Below, piece after piece: positions 15,690 to 25,100 of a DNA stretch of 29,325 nucleotides. The notes below the pieces were generated by a model. The model did not search any database, was not told the DNA's origin, and saw only the letters and a program-made list of their open reading frames with translations. Position numbers and translations under genes: made by a program. How positions within the stretch are numbered: the first letter of the stretch is position 1; every line of letters starts with the position of its first letter. This stretch comes from a virus: IMG/VR virus record IMGVR_UViG_3300034166_000754, positions 1 through 29,325 of that record. One strand, written 5' to 3'.

Positions 15690-17573
15690 ATGGCAACCGT
15701 AACAAAAGACTTTAGAGTAAAAGCGGGGCTGGTAGTTGAGGGATCAACCGCAACTGTAAACGGCCACGACATATTAACAGAAGCATTAGTAGACGCCAAA
15801 GGTGATTTATTAGTTGCTTCAGCAGCAGATACCGTAACTCGCCTTGCAGCGGGAACAAACGGATATGTTCTTACAGCAAATTCTGGAGCAACAAACGGAA
15901 TTGAATGGGCAGCACCAGCAGCAGTTGGAGTATTTGATTCAAGTATTTCATTTGAAGGTGCAACTGCAAACGATCACGAAACAACACTTCAGGTAACTGA
16001 TCCAACTGCAGATAGAACAATCACACTTCCTGATGCAACAGGTCAAGTGGTTCTTCGTGATACAACTGACACACTAACAAACAAAACAATCAGTTTATCA
16101 AACAACACATTTTCTGGAACAACTTCAGAGTTTAACACAGCACTAACAGATGCTAACTTTGTAACAACTGGTGATACTGGTACAGTTACAAGCACAATGA
16201 TCGCTGATGGTACTATTGTTGATGCAGACATTAACGCATCTGCTGCCATTGCAGCAAGCAAGATTTCTGGAACTGCAATTACTGCTGCTGACACAGCAAC
16301 TGTAACAAATGCAATGCTTGCAGGATCAATTGCAAACAATAAACTTGAAAATTCATCAGTAACCATAAATACAAACTCATTGTCACTAGGTGGATCTTTA
16401 ACACTTGATACAGATGATATTTCTGAAGGAACTAACAAGTATTTTTCAGATGAATTAGCACAAGATGCTGTTGGAAATGCAGTTGGCAATGGTCTTGACT
16501 ATGACGACAATTCAGGAGCAATTTCTGTAGATCCGTCTGAGTTTGCACTAAACGCTGTTGGAGCACCAACTGGTGCAGTATCAATGGCTACCTACAAGAT
16601 TACAGGACTTGGAACACCAACAGATGCAGCAGATGCTGCTACAAAGGGTTATGTTGATTCTGTTGCAGAAGGCCTACATATTCACGAGTCTGTAGTAGCA
16701 GCAACAACAACAAACGTAGCACTAGCAACTGCTCTTGAAAATGGTGATGTACTTGACGGAATTACCCTTGCTACTGGCAACCGTATTCTTGTTAAGAACC
16801 AAACTACTCAATCAGAAAACGGTATCTATGTAGTTCAGGCTTCTGGTCAACCATCTCGTGCAGCAGATTTTGATACTGCAGCAGAGGTTGACTCTGGTGA
16901 CTTCGTATTCGTATATTCAGGTACAGCAAACGCTGGAACTGGTTGGGTACAGACAAATCGTCCAGCAACTATTGGAACAGATGCAATTGTATTCACACAG
17001 TTCTCAGGTGCTGGCACATATATCGGTGGCGCTGGTTTAACACTAGATGGAACAACATTTAACGTTGGAGCAGGAACTGGTATTCAAGTAAATGCTGACA
17101 CAATTGAAAATACTGGTGTACTTTCAATCACTGGTACAGCAAACCAAATTACTGCAAGCGGATCAACTGGTGCAATCACGCTGTCTGGTCCACAAGACCT
17201 ACATTCTGGTGCAACACCTTCATTTAGCGGTGTAACAGTAGGATCTGTAACTCTTACAGATGCATTACTTGGAACTGCTACTGCTACCGCTTCTACTAGC
17301 GCAACAGTAGTTGACTCATGGTCAGCAACCACTTATTCATCTGCAAAATATATTGTTCAGATGAAAAAGGCGGGAGACATTGAAGTAATTGAAGTCTTGG
17401 TTACTGTAGATGGATCAAACAACGTTTACTTAACAGAATACGCAGATGTTATTAGCAATGCTCAATTAGGAACAACAGATGCTGACTATAGCGGTGGTAA
17501 TGTTCGTCTTCTAGTTACTGCTGCTGCTGCAGACACTGTTGTTAAAGTAAGCAAAACTTATATTGAAGCATAA
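15690..17573 (+). CDS. Long tail-fibre protein 1 (627 aa)
   Basis: N-terminus MATVTKDFRVKAGLVVEGST, then an extended Thr/Ala/Ser-rich beta structure with repeats of 'ETTLQVTDPTADRTITLPDA' type (about residues 98-117). Next is KITGLGTPTDAADAATKGYV (303 on) with a 150-residue segment nearly duplicated in the 617-aa protein, and a C-terminal jelly roll (SAKYIVQMKKAGDIEV...). Beta-prism repeats and 'ITGL.TPTDA.DA..K.YVD' are typical of phage side fibres. AAGGAG precedes the ATG. Probably trimeric and host-range determining. Confidence 0.75.
   Translation: MATVTKDFRVKAGLVVEGSTATVNGHDILTEALVDAKGDLLVASAADTVTRLAAGTNGYVLTANSGATNGIEWAAPAAVGVFDSSISFEGATANDHETTLQVTDPTADRTITLPDATGQVVLRDTTDTLTNKTISLSNNTFSGTTSEFNTALTDANFVTTGDTGTVTSTMIADGTIVDADINASAAIAASKISGTAITAADTATVTNAMLAGSIANNKLENSSVTINTNSLSLGGSLTLDTDDISEGTNKYFSDELAQDAVGNAVGNGLDYDDNSGAISVDPSEFALNAVGAPTGAVSMATYKITGLGTPTDAADAATKGYVDSVAEGLHIHESVVAATTTNVALATALENGDVLDGITLATGNRILVKNQTTQSENGIYVVQASGQPSRAADFDTAAEVDSGDFVFVYSGTANAGTGWVQTNRPATIGTDAIVFTQFSGAGTYIGGAGLTLDGTTFNVGAGTGIQVNADTIENTGVLSITGTANQITASGSTGAITLSGPQDLHSGATPSFSGVTVGSVTLTDALLGTATATASTSATVVDSWSATTYSSAKYIVQMKKAGDIEVIEVLVTVDGSNNVYLTEYADVISNAQLGTTDADYSGGNVRLLVTAAAADTVVKVSKTYIEA
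16596..17046 (+). repeat. Duplicated fibre segment, copy 1 (partner 18984-19434)
   Basis: About 450 bp align without gaps at an offset of 2388. The encoded 150 residues (KITGLGTPTD... to ...GLTL) are about 85% identical by hand alignment, while many differences at the DNA level are synonymous, indicating an old duplication kept under protein-level constraint. Could recombine. Confidence 0.7.
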
Positions 17574-17593
17574 TTAAAGAATAGAGGTCGGAA

Positions 17594-18052
17594 GTGGCAA
17601 CAGTAAATAGAGACTTCAGAGTAAAGCACGGCATTAATGTAGCCGAAGGCGGAATCTTTGGATCAACAGTCACAGTTGCCACTCCAACTGAAAATAATCA
17701 TGCTGCAACAAAGTTATATGTAGATAGTGCAGTAAGTTCACCAACAATTCCAGTTAGTGGAACAGCGCCAGCATCTCCAGAAAATGGAGATCTATGGTTT
17801 GATACATTAACACAGCGTATGCATGTTTATTACAGTTCTGAATGGATTGCAATTGCAACACTTGAAGATGCAGAAACACTGCAAGATCATATTCATGATA
17901 CATCAATTGATGGTAATGGATTAATTGTAAGCATTTTCAAGGATGCAGGATATTATTATCAAGCAGGAGAATTGGTTAGTGCTGGATTTTATAATACAGC
18001 CTCTTGGGATGAAACCTGGGATGGCGGAATAGCAATAGATAACTTTAACTAA
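17594..18052 (+). CDS. Short fibre protein with the shared N-terminal domain (152 aa), GTG start
   Basis: It begins (M)ATVNRDFRVKHGINVAEGGI, matching the first 20 residues of the 627-aa fibre (MATVTKDFRVKAGLVVEGS). It then has TPTENNHAATKLYVDSAV, the 'K.YVD' motif of the long fibres, and a two-hairpin 'P..GDLWFDTLTQRMHVYYSS' segment with an Asn-rich end (DGGIAIDNFN). AGAGGTCGGAAG precedes the GTG. It looks like a cut-down fibre or adaptor sharing the virion-binding N-terminus. Confidence 0.62.
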   Translation: MATVNRDFRVKHGINVAEGGIFGSTVTVATPTENNHAATKLYVDSAVSSPTIPVSGTAPASPENGDLWFDTLTQRMHVYYSSEWIAIATLEDAETLQDHIHDTSIDGNGLIVSIFKDAGYYYQAGELVSAGFYNTASWDETWDGGIAIDNFN

Positions 18053-18057
18053 TTATC

Positions 18058-18066
18058 TGTTATAAT
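18058..18066 (+). promoter_or_regulatory. Late extended -10 promoter TGTTATAAT
   Basis: -10 at 18061-18066, 6 nt after the previous stop; AAGGAGC and the ATG at 18090 follow. Confidence 0.55.
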
Positions 18067-18089
18067 ATAACTAAGTATAAGGAGCAATA

Positions 18090-19943
18090 ATGGCAACCAG
18101 AATGCAGCAACGCAGAGGTACTGCAGCACAATGGACATCAGCAAATCCAATATTAAATGCTGGTGAAATGGGTTGGGAATCAGATACAAATAAATTTAAA
18201 ATTGGTGATGGAACAAATCACTGGGCAAACTTAGACTACTTTGCCGACATTAACTCAACAGTAAATCCTGCTTTTGGTACAAGCATTGTTTTTGAAGGTG
18301 CTACCGCCGACTCTTATGAGACTACCTTACAGGTAATAGATCCAACTGATGACCGCACAATCACTCTTCCAAACGTAAGCGGTACAGTTATTACAACTGG
18401 AAATCTTTCCGATATTACAGATATTGGAGTATTTACTTCAACAATCGTAATGGAAGGTTCTAGCGCAGATGATTTTGAACTTACACTTTCTGCAGGAAAC
18501 CCAACAGCAGATCGTACAATTACTTTTCCAGATGCAACAGGTACAGTTGCCTTAACATCTGATATTTCAGAACTTTCACAAGACGCTATTGATTCCGCTC
18601 TTACTGCGGGTACAGGTATAACAAAGACTTATAACGACGGTGCAAATACGCTAACACTAGCAGTAGACACAACAACTATTCAGGCTCGTGTTGCCGATGT
18701 TTCAGATACAGAAATTGGATACCTAAACGGTGTAACATCTGCTATCCAAACCCAAATGGACGCTAAGGCTCCAACAAATAATGCATCATTTACTGGAACA
18801 TTCTCTGCACCAACAGGAACAATTACTTCAACGATGATTGCGGATAGCACAATTGTAGATGGTGACATTAATGCTTCTGCTGCAATTGCACAATCAAAGA
18901 TTTCAGGACTTACTACAGACCTTGCAGCCAAACTAGCACTTGCTGGTGGCACAATGACTGGTGCTATTGCAATGGGAACAAATAAAATTACAGGACTTGG
19001 AACCCCAACTGATGCAACAGACGCAGCAACAAAGTCTTACGTAGATGCAGTAACAGAAGGTTTGCATATTCACGAAGCAGTAATTGCTGCAACAACAACA
19101 AATGTTACTTTATCAAGTGCTCTTGAAAATGGAGATACTCTTGACGGTATCACACTTGCTACAGGAAATAGAATTCTTGTAAAGAATCAGAGCACTGCAT
19201 CTGAAAACGGTATTTATGTAGTCCAAGCATCTGGTCAACCAACTCGTGCCACAGACTTTGATACTGCAAGTGAGGTAGATAGCGGAGACTTTGTTTTCGT
19301 ATACTCAGGAACTGTAAACAGTGGAACTGGCTGGGTACAAACAAATAAACCTGCCACAATTGGCACTGATGCAATTGCATTTACCCAATTTTCTGGTGCA
19401 GGTACATATTTAGCAGGTACAGGATTAACTCTAACTGGAAATACATTTAGTGCAAATATTGGCACAGATATTCAAGCATATAACTCTACACTTGCAGCAG
19501 TTGCTGGCGGTACATACACTGGTGACGATAGCATTACTACTCTTGGAACAATTTCAGCAGGTACTTGGAATGGTACAACAATTGCAATAGCAAACGGTGG
19601 TACAGGACAAACTACAGCAATGGCTGCAGCAACCGCTCTTCTTCCATCACAAACCTCTAACTCAGGCAAGTATCTAACAAATGATGGTGCAGGAACTCTT
19701 TCTTGGGCAACAGTTGCAGGATACTCTGCTCCAACGCTTGGTTCAACATCAATTGCATCAGGTGAAACCGTAACAACAATTGCAGGTCTTACTTTATCAA
19801 ACGCAACACTTTCTGGCTCATTAACAGCAGGTGGTGGAACTGGAACATCTGGTCAAGTTCTTGCATCAACAGGTAGTGGTGTACAATGGACAACTCCTGC
19901 TGCAGGTGCAGATGAAACATTAGTATTAATGGGTGCTTACTAA
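18090..19943 (+). CDS. Long tail-fibre protein 2, Mtd-like N-terminus (617 aa)
   Basis: Residues 1-52 (MATRMQQRRGTAAQWTSANP, then LNAGEMGWESDTNKFKIGDG and TNHWANLDYF) form the 'RM..RRGTA..W...NP.L..GE.G.E.DT.KFKIGDG...W..L.Y' domain of Bordetella phage Mtd and many phage fibres, which mounts the fibre on the baseplate. Two copies of an 'E.TL...(D/N)PT.DRTIT.P...G' repeat follow, then the 150-residue duplicated segment and a C-terminal 'IANGGTGQTTA' beta-prism repeat. No diversity-generating reverse transcriptase is in the window. AAGGAGC precedes the ATG. Confidence 0.75.
   Translation: MATRMQQRRGTAAQWTSANPILNAGEMGWESDTNKFKIGDGTNHWANLDYFADINSTVNPAFGTSIVFEGATADSYETTLQVIDPTDDRTITLPNVSGTVITTGNLSDITDIGVFTSTIVMEGSSADDFELTLSAGNPTADRTITFPDATGTVALTSDISELSQDAIDSALTAGTGITKTYNDGANTLTLAVDTTTIQARVADVSDTEIGYLNGVTSAIQTQMDAKAPTNNASFTGTFSAPTGTITSTMIADSTIVDGDINASAAIAQSKISGLTTDLAAKLALAGGTMTGAIAMGTNKITGLGTPTDATDAATKSYVDAVTEGLHIHEAVIAATTTNVTLSSALENGDTLDGITLATGNRILVKNQSTASENGIYVVQASGQPTRATDFDTASEVDSGDFVFVYSGTVNSGTGWVQTNKPATIGTDAIAFTQFSGAGTYLAGTGLTLTGNTFSANIGTDIQAYNSTLAAVAGGTYTGDDSITTLGTISAGTWNGTTIAIANGGTGQTTAMAAATALLPSQTSNSGKYLTNDGAGTLSWATVAGYSAPTLGSTSIASGETVTTIAGLTLSNATLSGSLTAGGGTGTSGQVLASTGSGVQWTTPAAGADETLVLMGAY
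18984..19434 (+). repeat. Duplicated fibre segment, copy 2
   Basis: Gap-free partner of 16596-17046, inside the second long fibre gene. Confidence 0.7.
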
Positions 19944-19975
19944 AACATAAAGTACTAAACCTAAACTAAAGATTG

Positions 19976-20006
19976 ACACGCCTTAAACAAGCGTGTTTTT
20001 CTTTTT
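19976..20006 (+). terminator. Intrinsic terminator of the fibre block
   Basis: ACACGC (19976-19981) pairs with GCGTGT (19991-19996), followed by TTTTTCTTTTT. It separates the fibre gene from the ribonucleotide-reductase unit. Confidence 0.72.
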
Positions 20007-20013
20007 AATTTTG

Positions 20014-20049
20014 TGATATACTTAACACTACTTTGTAATTTTCAAAGTA
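20014..20049 (+). promoter_or_regulatory. Promoter TGATATACT and leader hairpin of the RNR gene
   Basis: Extended -10 TGATATACT (20014-20022), then a leader of about 55 nt containing TACTTTG-N7-CAAAGTA (20029-20049), a perfect 7-bp hairpin at the 5' end. The leader is too short for a cobalamin riboswitch. A second TATAAT at 20052 lacks TGn. Confidence 0.5.
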
Positions 20050-20082
20050 CTTATAATATTTTAATAGAAAGTTGGAACATAA

Positions 20083-22113
20083 ATGTCAGACATCTTTTCT
20101 TTTCGTTTAACAGATGAATTCATAAATAAATATGTTAGAGTATCTGCACCTTTTGGTTTTACAGATGCAGGCTCTAACTCATTAGGCGAAATTACCTTTA
20201 TACGTACATATTCTCGTATGAAGGAGGATGGCACAAAAGAAAGATGGCATGAGGTTTGTAAGCGGGTAATTGAAGGAATGTACTCAGTACAAAAGAATCA
20301 CGCCAAAGATAATCGTTTACCTTGGAATGACAACAAGGCGCAAAAGTCTGCTCAAGAAGCCTATGACAGAATGTTTAACTTAAAGTGGACTCCACCAGGA
20401 CGTGGTTTATGGGCATTTGGAACTTCTATGACTATGGAAAAACGCAATTCTGCCTCCCTCCAAAATTGTGCCATGGTCTCTACTCGTGATATTGATCGTA
20501 ATGATCCAGGAGCCTTGTTTGCATGGGTGATGGATGCCTTAATGCTAGGTATAGGTGTAGGGTTTGACACAATCGGCCAAGATAAAGAGATGGCTATACA
20601 TGCTCCAACAGAACCAGAAAATATATGGGAAATTCCAGATACTCGTGAAGGTTGGGTAGACTCTGTAAGAATGCTTTTAAATTCATACCTACGCCCTAAT
20701 CAGGCTATACAGAAGTTTAACTATGACCTTATCCGTCCTCTAGGTGCCCCTATAAAAGGCTTTGGAGGGGTTGCCAGCGGTCCAGCACCACTTATTGCAC
20801 TACATAACAAGATAGATACAGTAATTGGTGGTAGAGCAGGAGAAAAACTTGATTCTAGAGCAATAGTAGATGTTGTTAACCTGATTGGTACATGTGTTGT
20901 TTCTGGAAATGTTCGTCGCTCTGCTACTTTGGCTTTAGGGCTGGCGGGAGATCAAGATTTTATTAATCTCAAAAATGCAGAGGTTTTTCCAGATAGAAAT
21001 TCTTTTGATTCAAAAAATCCAGGATGGGCATGGATGTCTAATAACTCTATTGCTGCAGAAGTTGGAACAAAATATGAAGACTATGTGGATTTAATTGCAG
21101 ACAATGGTGAGCCAGGTTTTATTTGGCTAGATGTTGCTAGAGATTATGGCAGACTAGCAGATGCTCCAGACTATAAAGATTCTCGTGTTATGGGATTTAA
21201 TCCATGTGCTGAACAACCATTAGAATCTTATGAGTTATGCACACTTGTAGAAGTTCATTTAAATCGTCATGAAGATAAAGAAGATTTTCTTCGTACATTA
21301 AAATTTGCATATTTATATGGCAAGACAGTTACGTTAATGCCAACACATTGGCAAACAACAAATGGCATTATGCAACGCAATCGTCGTATCGGAACATCTT
21401 TAACAGGCATTGCATCATTTGCAGATACAAAGGGAATGCCAACAGTTCGTAATTGGATGGACGAAGGATATAAAAAGATTCGTTTATATGATCATTCCTA
21501 TTCAGAATGGCTATGTGTTCGTGAATCAATTCGTGTAACTACCGTCAAACCTTCTGGCTCTGTGTCATTACTTTCTGGTGCAACCCCTGGAGTTCATTGG
21601 GGTCCTGGAGGAGCATTTTATCTTCGTGCTATTAGGTTTGGCAATACAGATCCAATGCTTCATTTATTTAAAGCAGCAGGGTATAAAATTGAAGACGACG
21701 TAGTGTCAGCAAATACTTCAGTAGTATATTTCCCAGTAGCATCTGGACATCCAAGATCTGAGAAGGATGTAAGTCTTTTTGAAAAGATTGGTTTGGCTGC
21801 TACCGCTCAAAAATATTGGTCTGACAATGGCGTATCTGTAACTCTTTCATTTAACAAAGAGTCAGAGTCTAAGCATATTGCACCAGCCCTCCATATGTAC
21901 GAGGGGCAACTAAAAGCAGTTTCATTCTTGCCAATGGGCAACCAAACATATCCACAACAGCCATACACTCAAATAACAAAAGAAGAATATAACTCATATG
22001 TTGGAAAAATTGGCAAGATTGACTGGTCTGCTATTTATGATGGAGTAGAAAATCTTGAAGCACAAGGAGAGGCATACTGCTCAACAGACGCATGTGAGAT
22101 TAAATTATATTAG
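20083..22113 (+). CDS. nrdJ: Adenosylcobalamin-dependent (class II) ribonucleoside-triphosphate reductase
   Basis: It reduces ribonucleotides to deoxyribonucleotides for phage DNA synthesis, using coenzyme B12 to make the thiyl radical, so works with or without oxygen. Visible landmarks: SASLQNCAMVST (Cys129, first of the redox pair), FNPCAEQPLESYELC (372-386) with Asn373, the radical Cys375, Glu377 and the second redox Cys386, and a C-terminal CSTDACEIKLY whose pair Cys666/Cys671 re-reduces the active site. GNVRRSA and NPCAEQ fit the monomeric Lactobacillus-type enzyme (about 740 aa); 676 aa is slightly short, with all key residues kept. It has its own promoter and lies between fibre and head genes, which is unusual. 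Confidence 0.9.
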   Translation: MSDIFSFRLTDEFINKYVRVSAPFGFTDAGSNSLGEITFIRTYSRMKEDGTKERWHEVCKRVIEGMYSVQKNHAKDNRLPWNDNKAQKSAQEAYDRMFNLKWTPPGRGLWAFGTSMTMEKRNSASLQNCAMVSTRDIDRNDPGALFAWVMDALMLGIGVGFDTIGQDKEMAIHAPTEPENIWEIPDTREGWVDSVRMLLNSYLRPNQAIQKFNYDLIRPLGAPIKGFGGVASGPAPLIALHNKIDTVIGGRAGEKLDSRAIVDVVNLIGTCVVSGNVRRSATLALGLAGDQDFINLKNAEVFPDRNSFDSKNPGWAWMSNNSIAAEVGTKYEDYVDLIADNGEPGFIWLDVARDYGRLADAPDYKDSRVMGFNPCAEQPLESYELCTLVEVHLNRHEDKEDFLRTLKFAYLYGKTVTLMPTHWQTTNGIMQRNRRIGTSLTGIASFADTKGMPTVRNWMDEGYKKIRLYDHSYSEWLCVRESIRVTTVKPSGSVSLLSGATPGVHWGPGGAFYLRAIRFGNTDPMLHLFKAAGYKIEDDVVSANTSVVYFPVASGHPRSEKDVSLFEKIGLAATAQKYWSDNGVSVTLSFNKESESKHIAPALHMYEGQLKAVSFLPMGNQTYPQQPYTQITKEEYNSYVGKIGKIDWSAIYDGVENLEAQGEAYCSTDACEIKLY

Positions 22114-22122
22114 TTCCCATCC

Positions 22123-22131
22123 TGCTATAAT
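22123..22131 (+). promoter_or_regulatory. Late extended -10 promoter TGCTATAAT
   Basis: -10 at 22126-22131, 12 nt after the RNR stop; GATAGGAG and the ATG at 22149 follow. Confidence 0.58.
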
Positions 22132-22148
22132 AAGGGGATAGGAGAAAA

Positions 22149-25100
22149 ATGTCTAATCCATCAAATTTATATGCAGAAAAGATATATTCTGAGCACCCAT
22201 TAGTTTTATGGGCCTTAGATGATACTCTTGACTATAAAAGTTTAATCTCTGAAGCACAGCGAGATATCTCTAATTCTTGGACTATATCAAATGCAACAGC
22301 AACATTAGAGTCAGAATCTCTTAAAGAGCCATTTTCAGGTAGCGCTTTAACATTAATTGAAGTTGATGTTCCAGTTTCTGAAAATATTGAAGCATCAGTA
22401 GTTAGTCCCAACATATTAAACTTTAATACACTTGAAAATCTTGAAACCTTTACGATAGGATCATATTTTTATTCAAATAGTGTTTATTTACAGAGTGTTT
22501 CTATAGGTTATGAATATACAGATCCAGCCACATCTACAATAGTTCAAAACTTAAAAACTTTTACAAGTACACTTTACCAAAGATGGGGTTTTATTTCTGA
22601 AACATTTACCATTCCAAATGTTTCTGCAAACCTAAGAATTGTTTTTAAAATAAAAATATTTGAAGGATCAGGAAGTTCGTCAGACAATCAATTCTATTTT
22701 AATGGAATTACTTTAGGACAGTGGAACGAAGAATTTAATACACACTCTTTAAACGGAATAACAGAAACTATGGTTCCGTCAACGGTAAGCATTTACGGTG
22801 GCTTGGATGCAGTAGAAGCCCAAGCATATGGTATTGCGGAAGATTCTGGATACTATATTACAGAAGGTGGATTAAAATGTAAAAATATAGGAATTCCTTT
22901 AGTTTATGGAGCAAGTGGAGTAACAAGGTTGGAGCCCAACACTAATGCGTCCTTAATAATTCCAGGCAAAGGGTTTTTAAATAAGAAGGGACAGTATAAC
23001 GACTACACAATTGAATTTTGGGCAAGAATAGCGGTAAATACGTCAACTCCATTCAAAATCTTTGGACCAATCGCATCAGATGACGGACTATATGTTGAAG
23101 ATGGATTCTTAACATTAGTTATTGGAAATCAATTTGCCTCCCATTTTATTGGCGAATGGTTTAGACCAATGCTTATTCATATACGTTTAATTAGGAATTC
23201 AGCATCACTATTGATAAATGGAGAAGAAGTCCTATCTTTATCTTTAGACACTGCTAATCTTTCTTTACCAGAGGAACTAGACAATATTGGAGATAATCAA
23301 GATTGGTTAGGATTTTATGCAAGTAATAATGTATATCCTTTTGAAATTGATTGTGTTGCAATTTACTCATATCAAATTCCAGTTACAGTAGCAAAACGTA
23401 GATGGGTGTATGGACAAGGGGTTATATCTCCAGAAGGAATTAACTCAGGATATGCAGGAATAACAGCATTTATGGATTATCCATTTGCCAATTACACAGC
23501 AAACTATAATTATCCTGATTTTGCAAAATGGAGTCAAGGAAGTTTTGACAATTTAGTAACAACCACAACTAGTTTAAGAACGCCAGAATACGCATTACCT
23601 GAAATATTTTTAGATGGAAAAACATTACAAGAACTTTATAATGATAACCAAGACATACAAGATAATGAATCTGGACCATTTATTGAAAATAAATTTTTAT
23701 CTTTTAGACCAAACAATACCTGGAACTCTAAAAATGTTTATATTAATTTTGATAAATTTAATATTTTAGCAAATCAGGTTGATAGTTTTTATGGTGTTTT
23801 TAGTTCACACGACCTTGTTTCGGAACAAATATTGTTTAAAATATACAATCCTATAACTGGAAATTATTTTTCTATTATTAAAGATGCTGACGAAATTAAA
23901 TATTCTTTAACTTATAATGGAAATACACAATTACTATTTACATCAGATCTAATAACAGCAAACAATATTTTTGCAACAGGGTTTAATTTAAAGGAATTAT
24001 CTAATAATTTTGGTGGAAGCGTAAGTTCTTTTTTTGGAGATCAAAATTCTTTAAAAATGTATGTCGGTGGAGATGATTCGGGAAACTATGTTTTTACTGG
24101 AAGGATATACTCTGTTGGACTTTGTAGTACAACAAACTCTTCTAAAATATCAAACAATTTTGATGAAGATGGAATTATAGTTTTAGATCATGGATCACCG
24201 CTGATTTCTCATACAGCAAGTTATACTCTTTTACCTTCTGAAGCATATGAAAAATATTTCTTAGACATAGGTGTTGCTGGGTATTGGCAAGACTATTTAC
24301 CGCTTTCTTATTTTGGACAGTTTGTTGATAATAAAGATGGCGAAAAATATTATGACTTAGACTTTTTACAGTTTAATTTAGGATATCCAACAACTACAAC
24401 ATTGGTAGAAGATTCAGGTGCTACCGAATATTATTACGATACAACAGGGGCACAAATAAAAAGTTATGTTACTTTTCAATATGTTTCCGATGGAGCGAAT
24501 ATCCCTACATCTTTTGCAAATCAACAGGCGCTAAATCAATATAAAGTTCTTGATATAAATAACTATGAAAATTGGGAAACAACAAGGTTTGAAGTTTTAA
24601 ATAATACATTGATATATCCAATTAAAACAGAAGATTTTAATAGTCTTGCAATTATCTATAGTCTTGAATTTAATAGTCGTGGTATTTTAACTAAACCCAT
24701 ACTATTAAATAAATTACAATTAGCCTCGCAAGTATTTAATGATAATCTATCTAACCCAATTGGAACAAGATTTGGTGTAGATTTATTTCCATATAAGAAA
24801 AACGGCATATATTTTGATTATAAATCAAAAAATCCATTTAGTATATATAAAGAGAGTACTCCATATTTATATTTAACCAAAACGTCTGGAATAGAGGTGC
24901 GTGGAGAATTTAATGTTTTAGAAAATCGTGGCCTATCTCTTCCAATTAATAAAGAACTTGCAACTTCTTATAAAGTAAGTGCCATGCAATTATGGCTAAG
25001 ATATGACCAAGATGCTTTTCCAGAAACAGCAACAGAAATATTTGAAATTAATTACAAAAATGGAACATTAAAGTTTTACGTTCAAGCAAATAGTTCTGCT

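Noticed and set aside
16043-19669. Several minus-strand Val/Ala-rich frames inside the fibre genes
   Set aside because: Reverse reading of Thr/Ala/Asn-rich fibre codons; no start signals.
18090-19943. Diversity-generating retroelement suggested by the Mtd-like N-terminus
   Set aside because: No reverse transcriptase gene, template repeat or adenine-mutated variable repeat could be seen in the window.
19944-20082. Cobalamin riboswitch before the B12-dependent reductase
   Set aside because: Only about 60 nt lie between the promoter and the ATG; no B12-box-like core.
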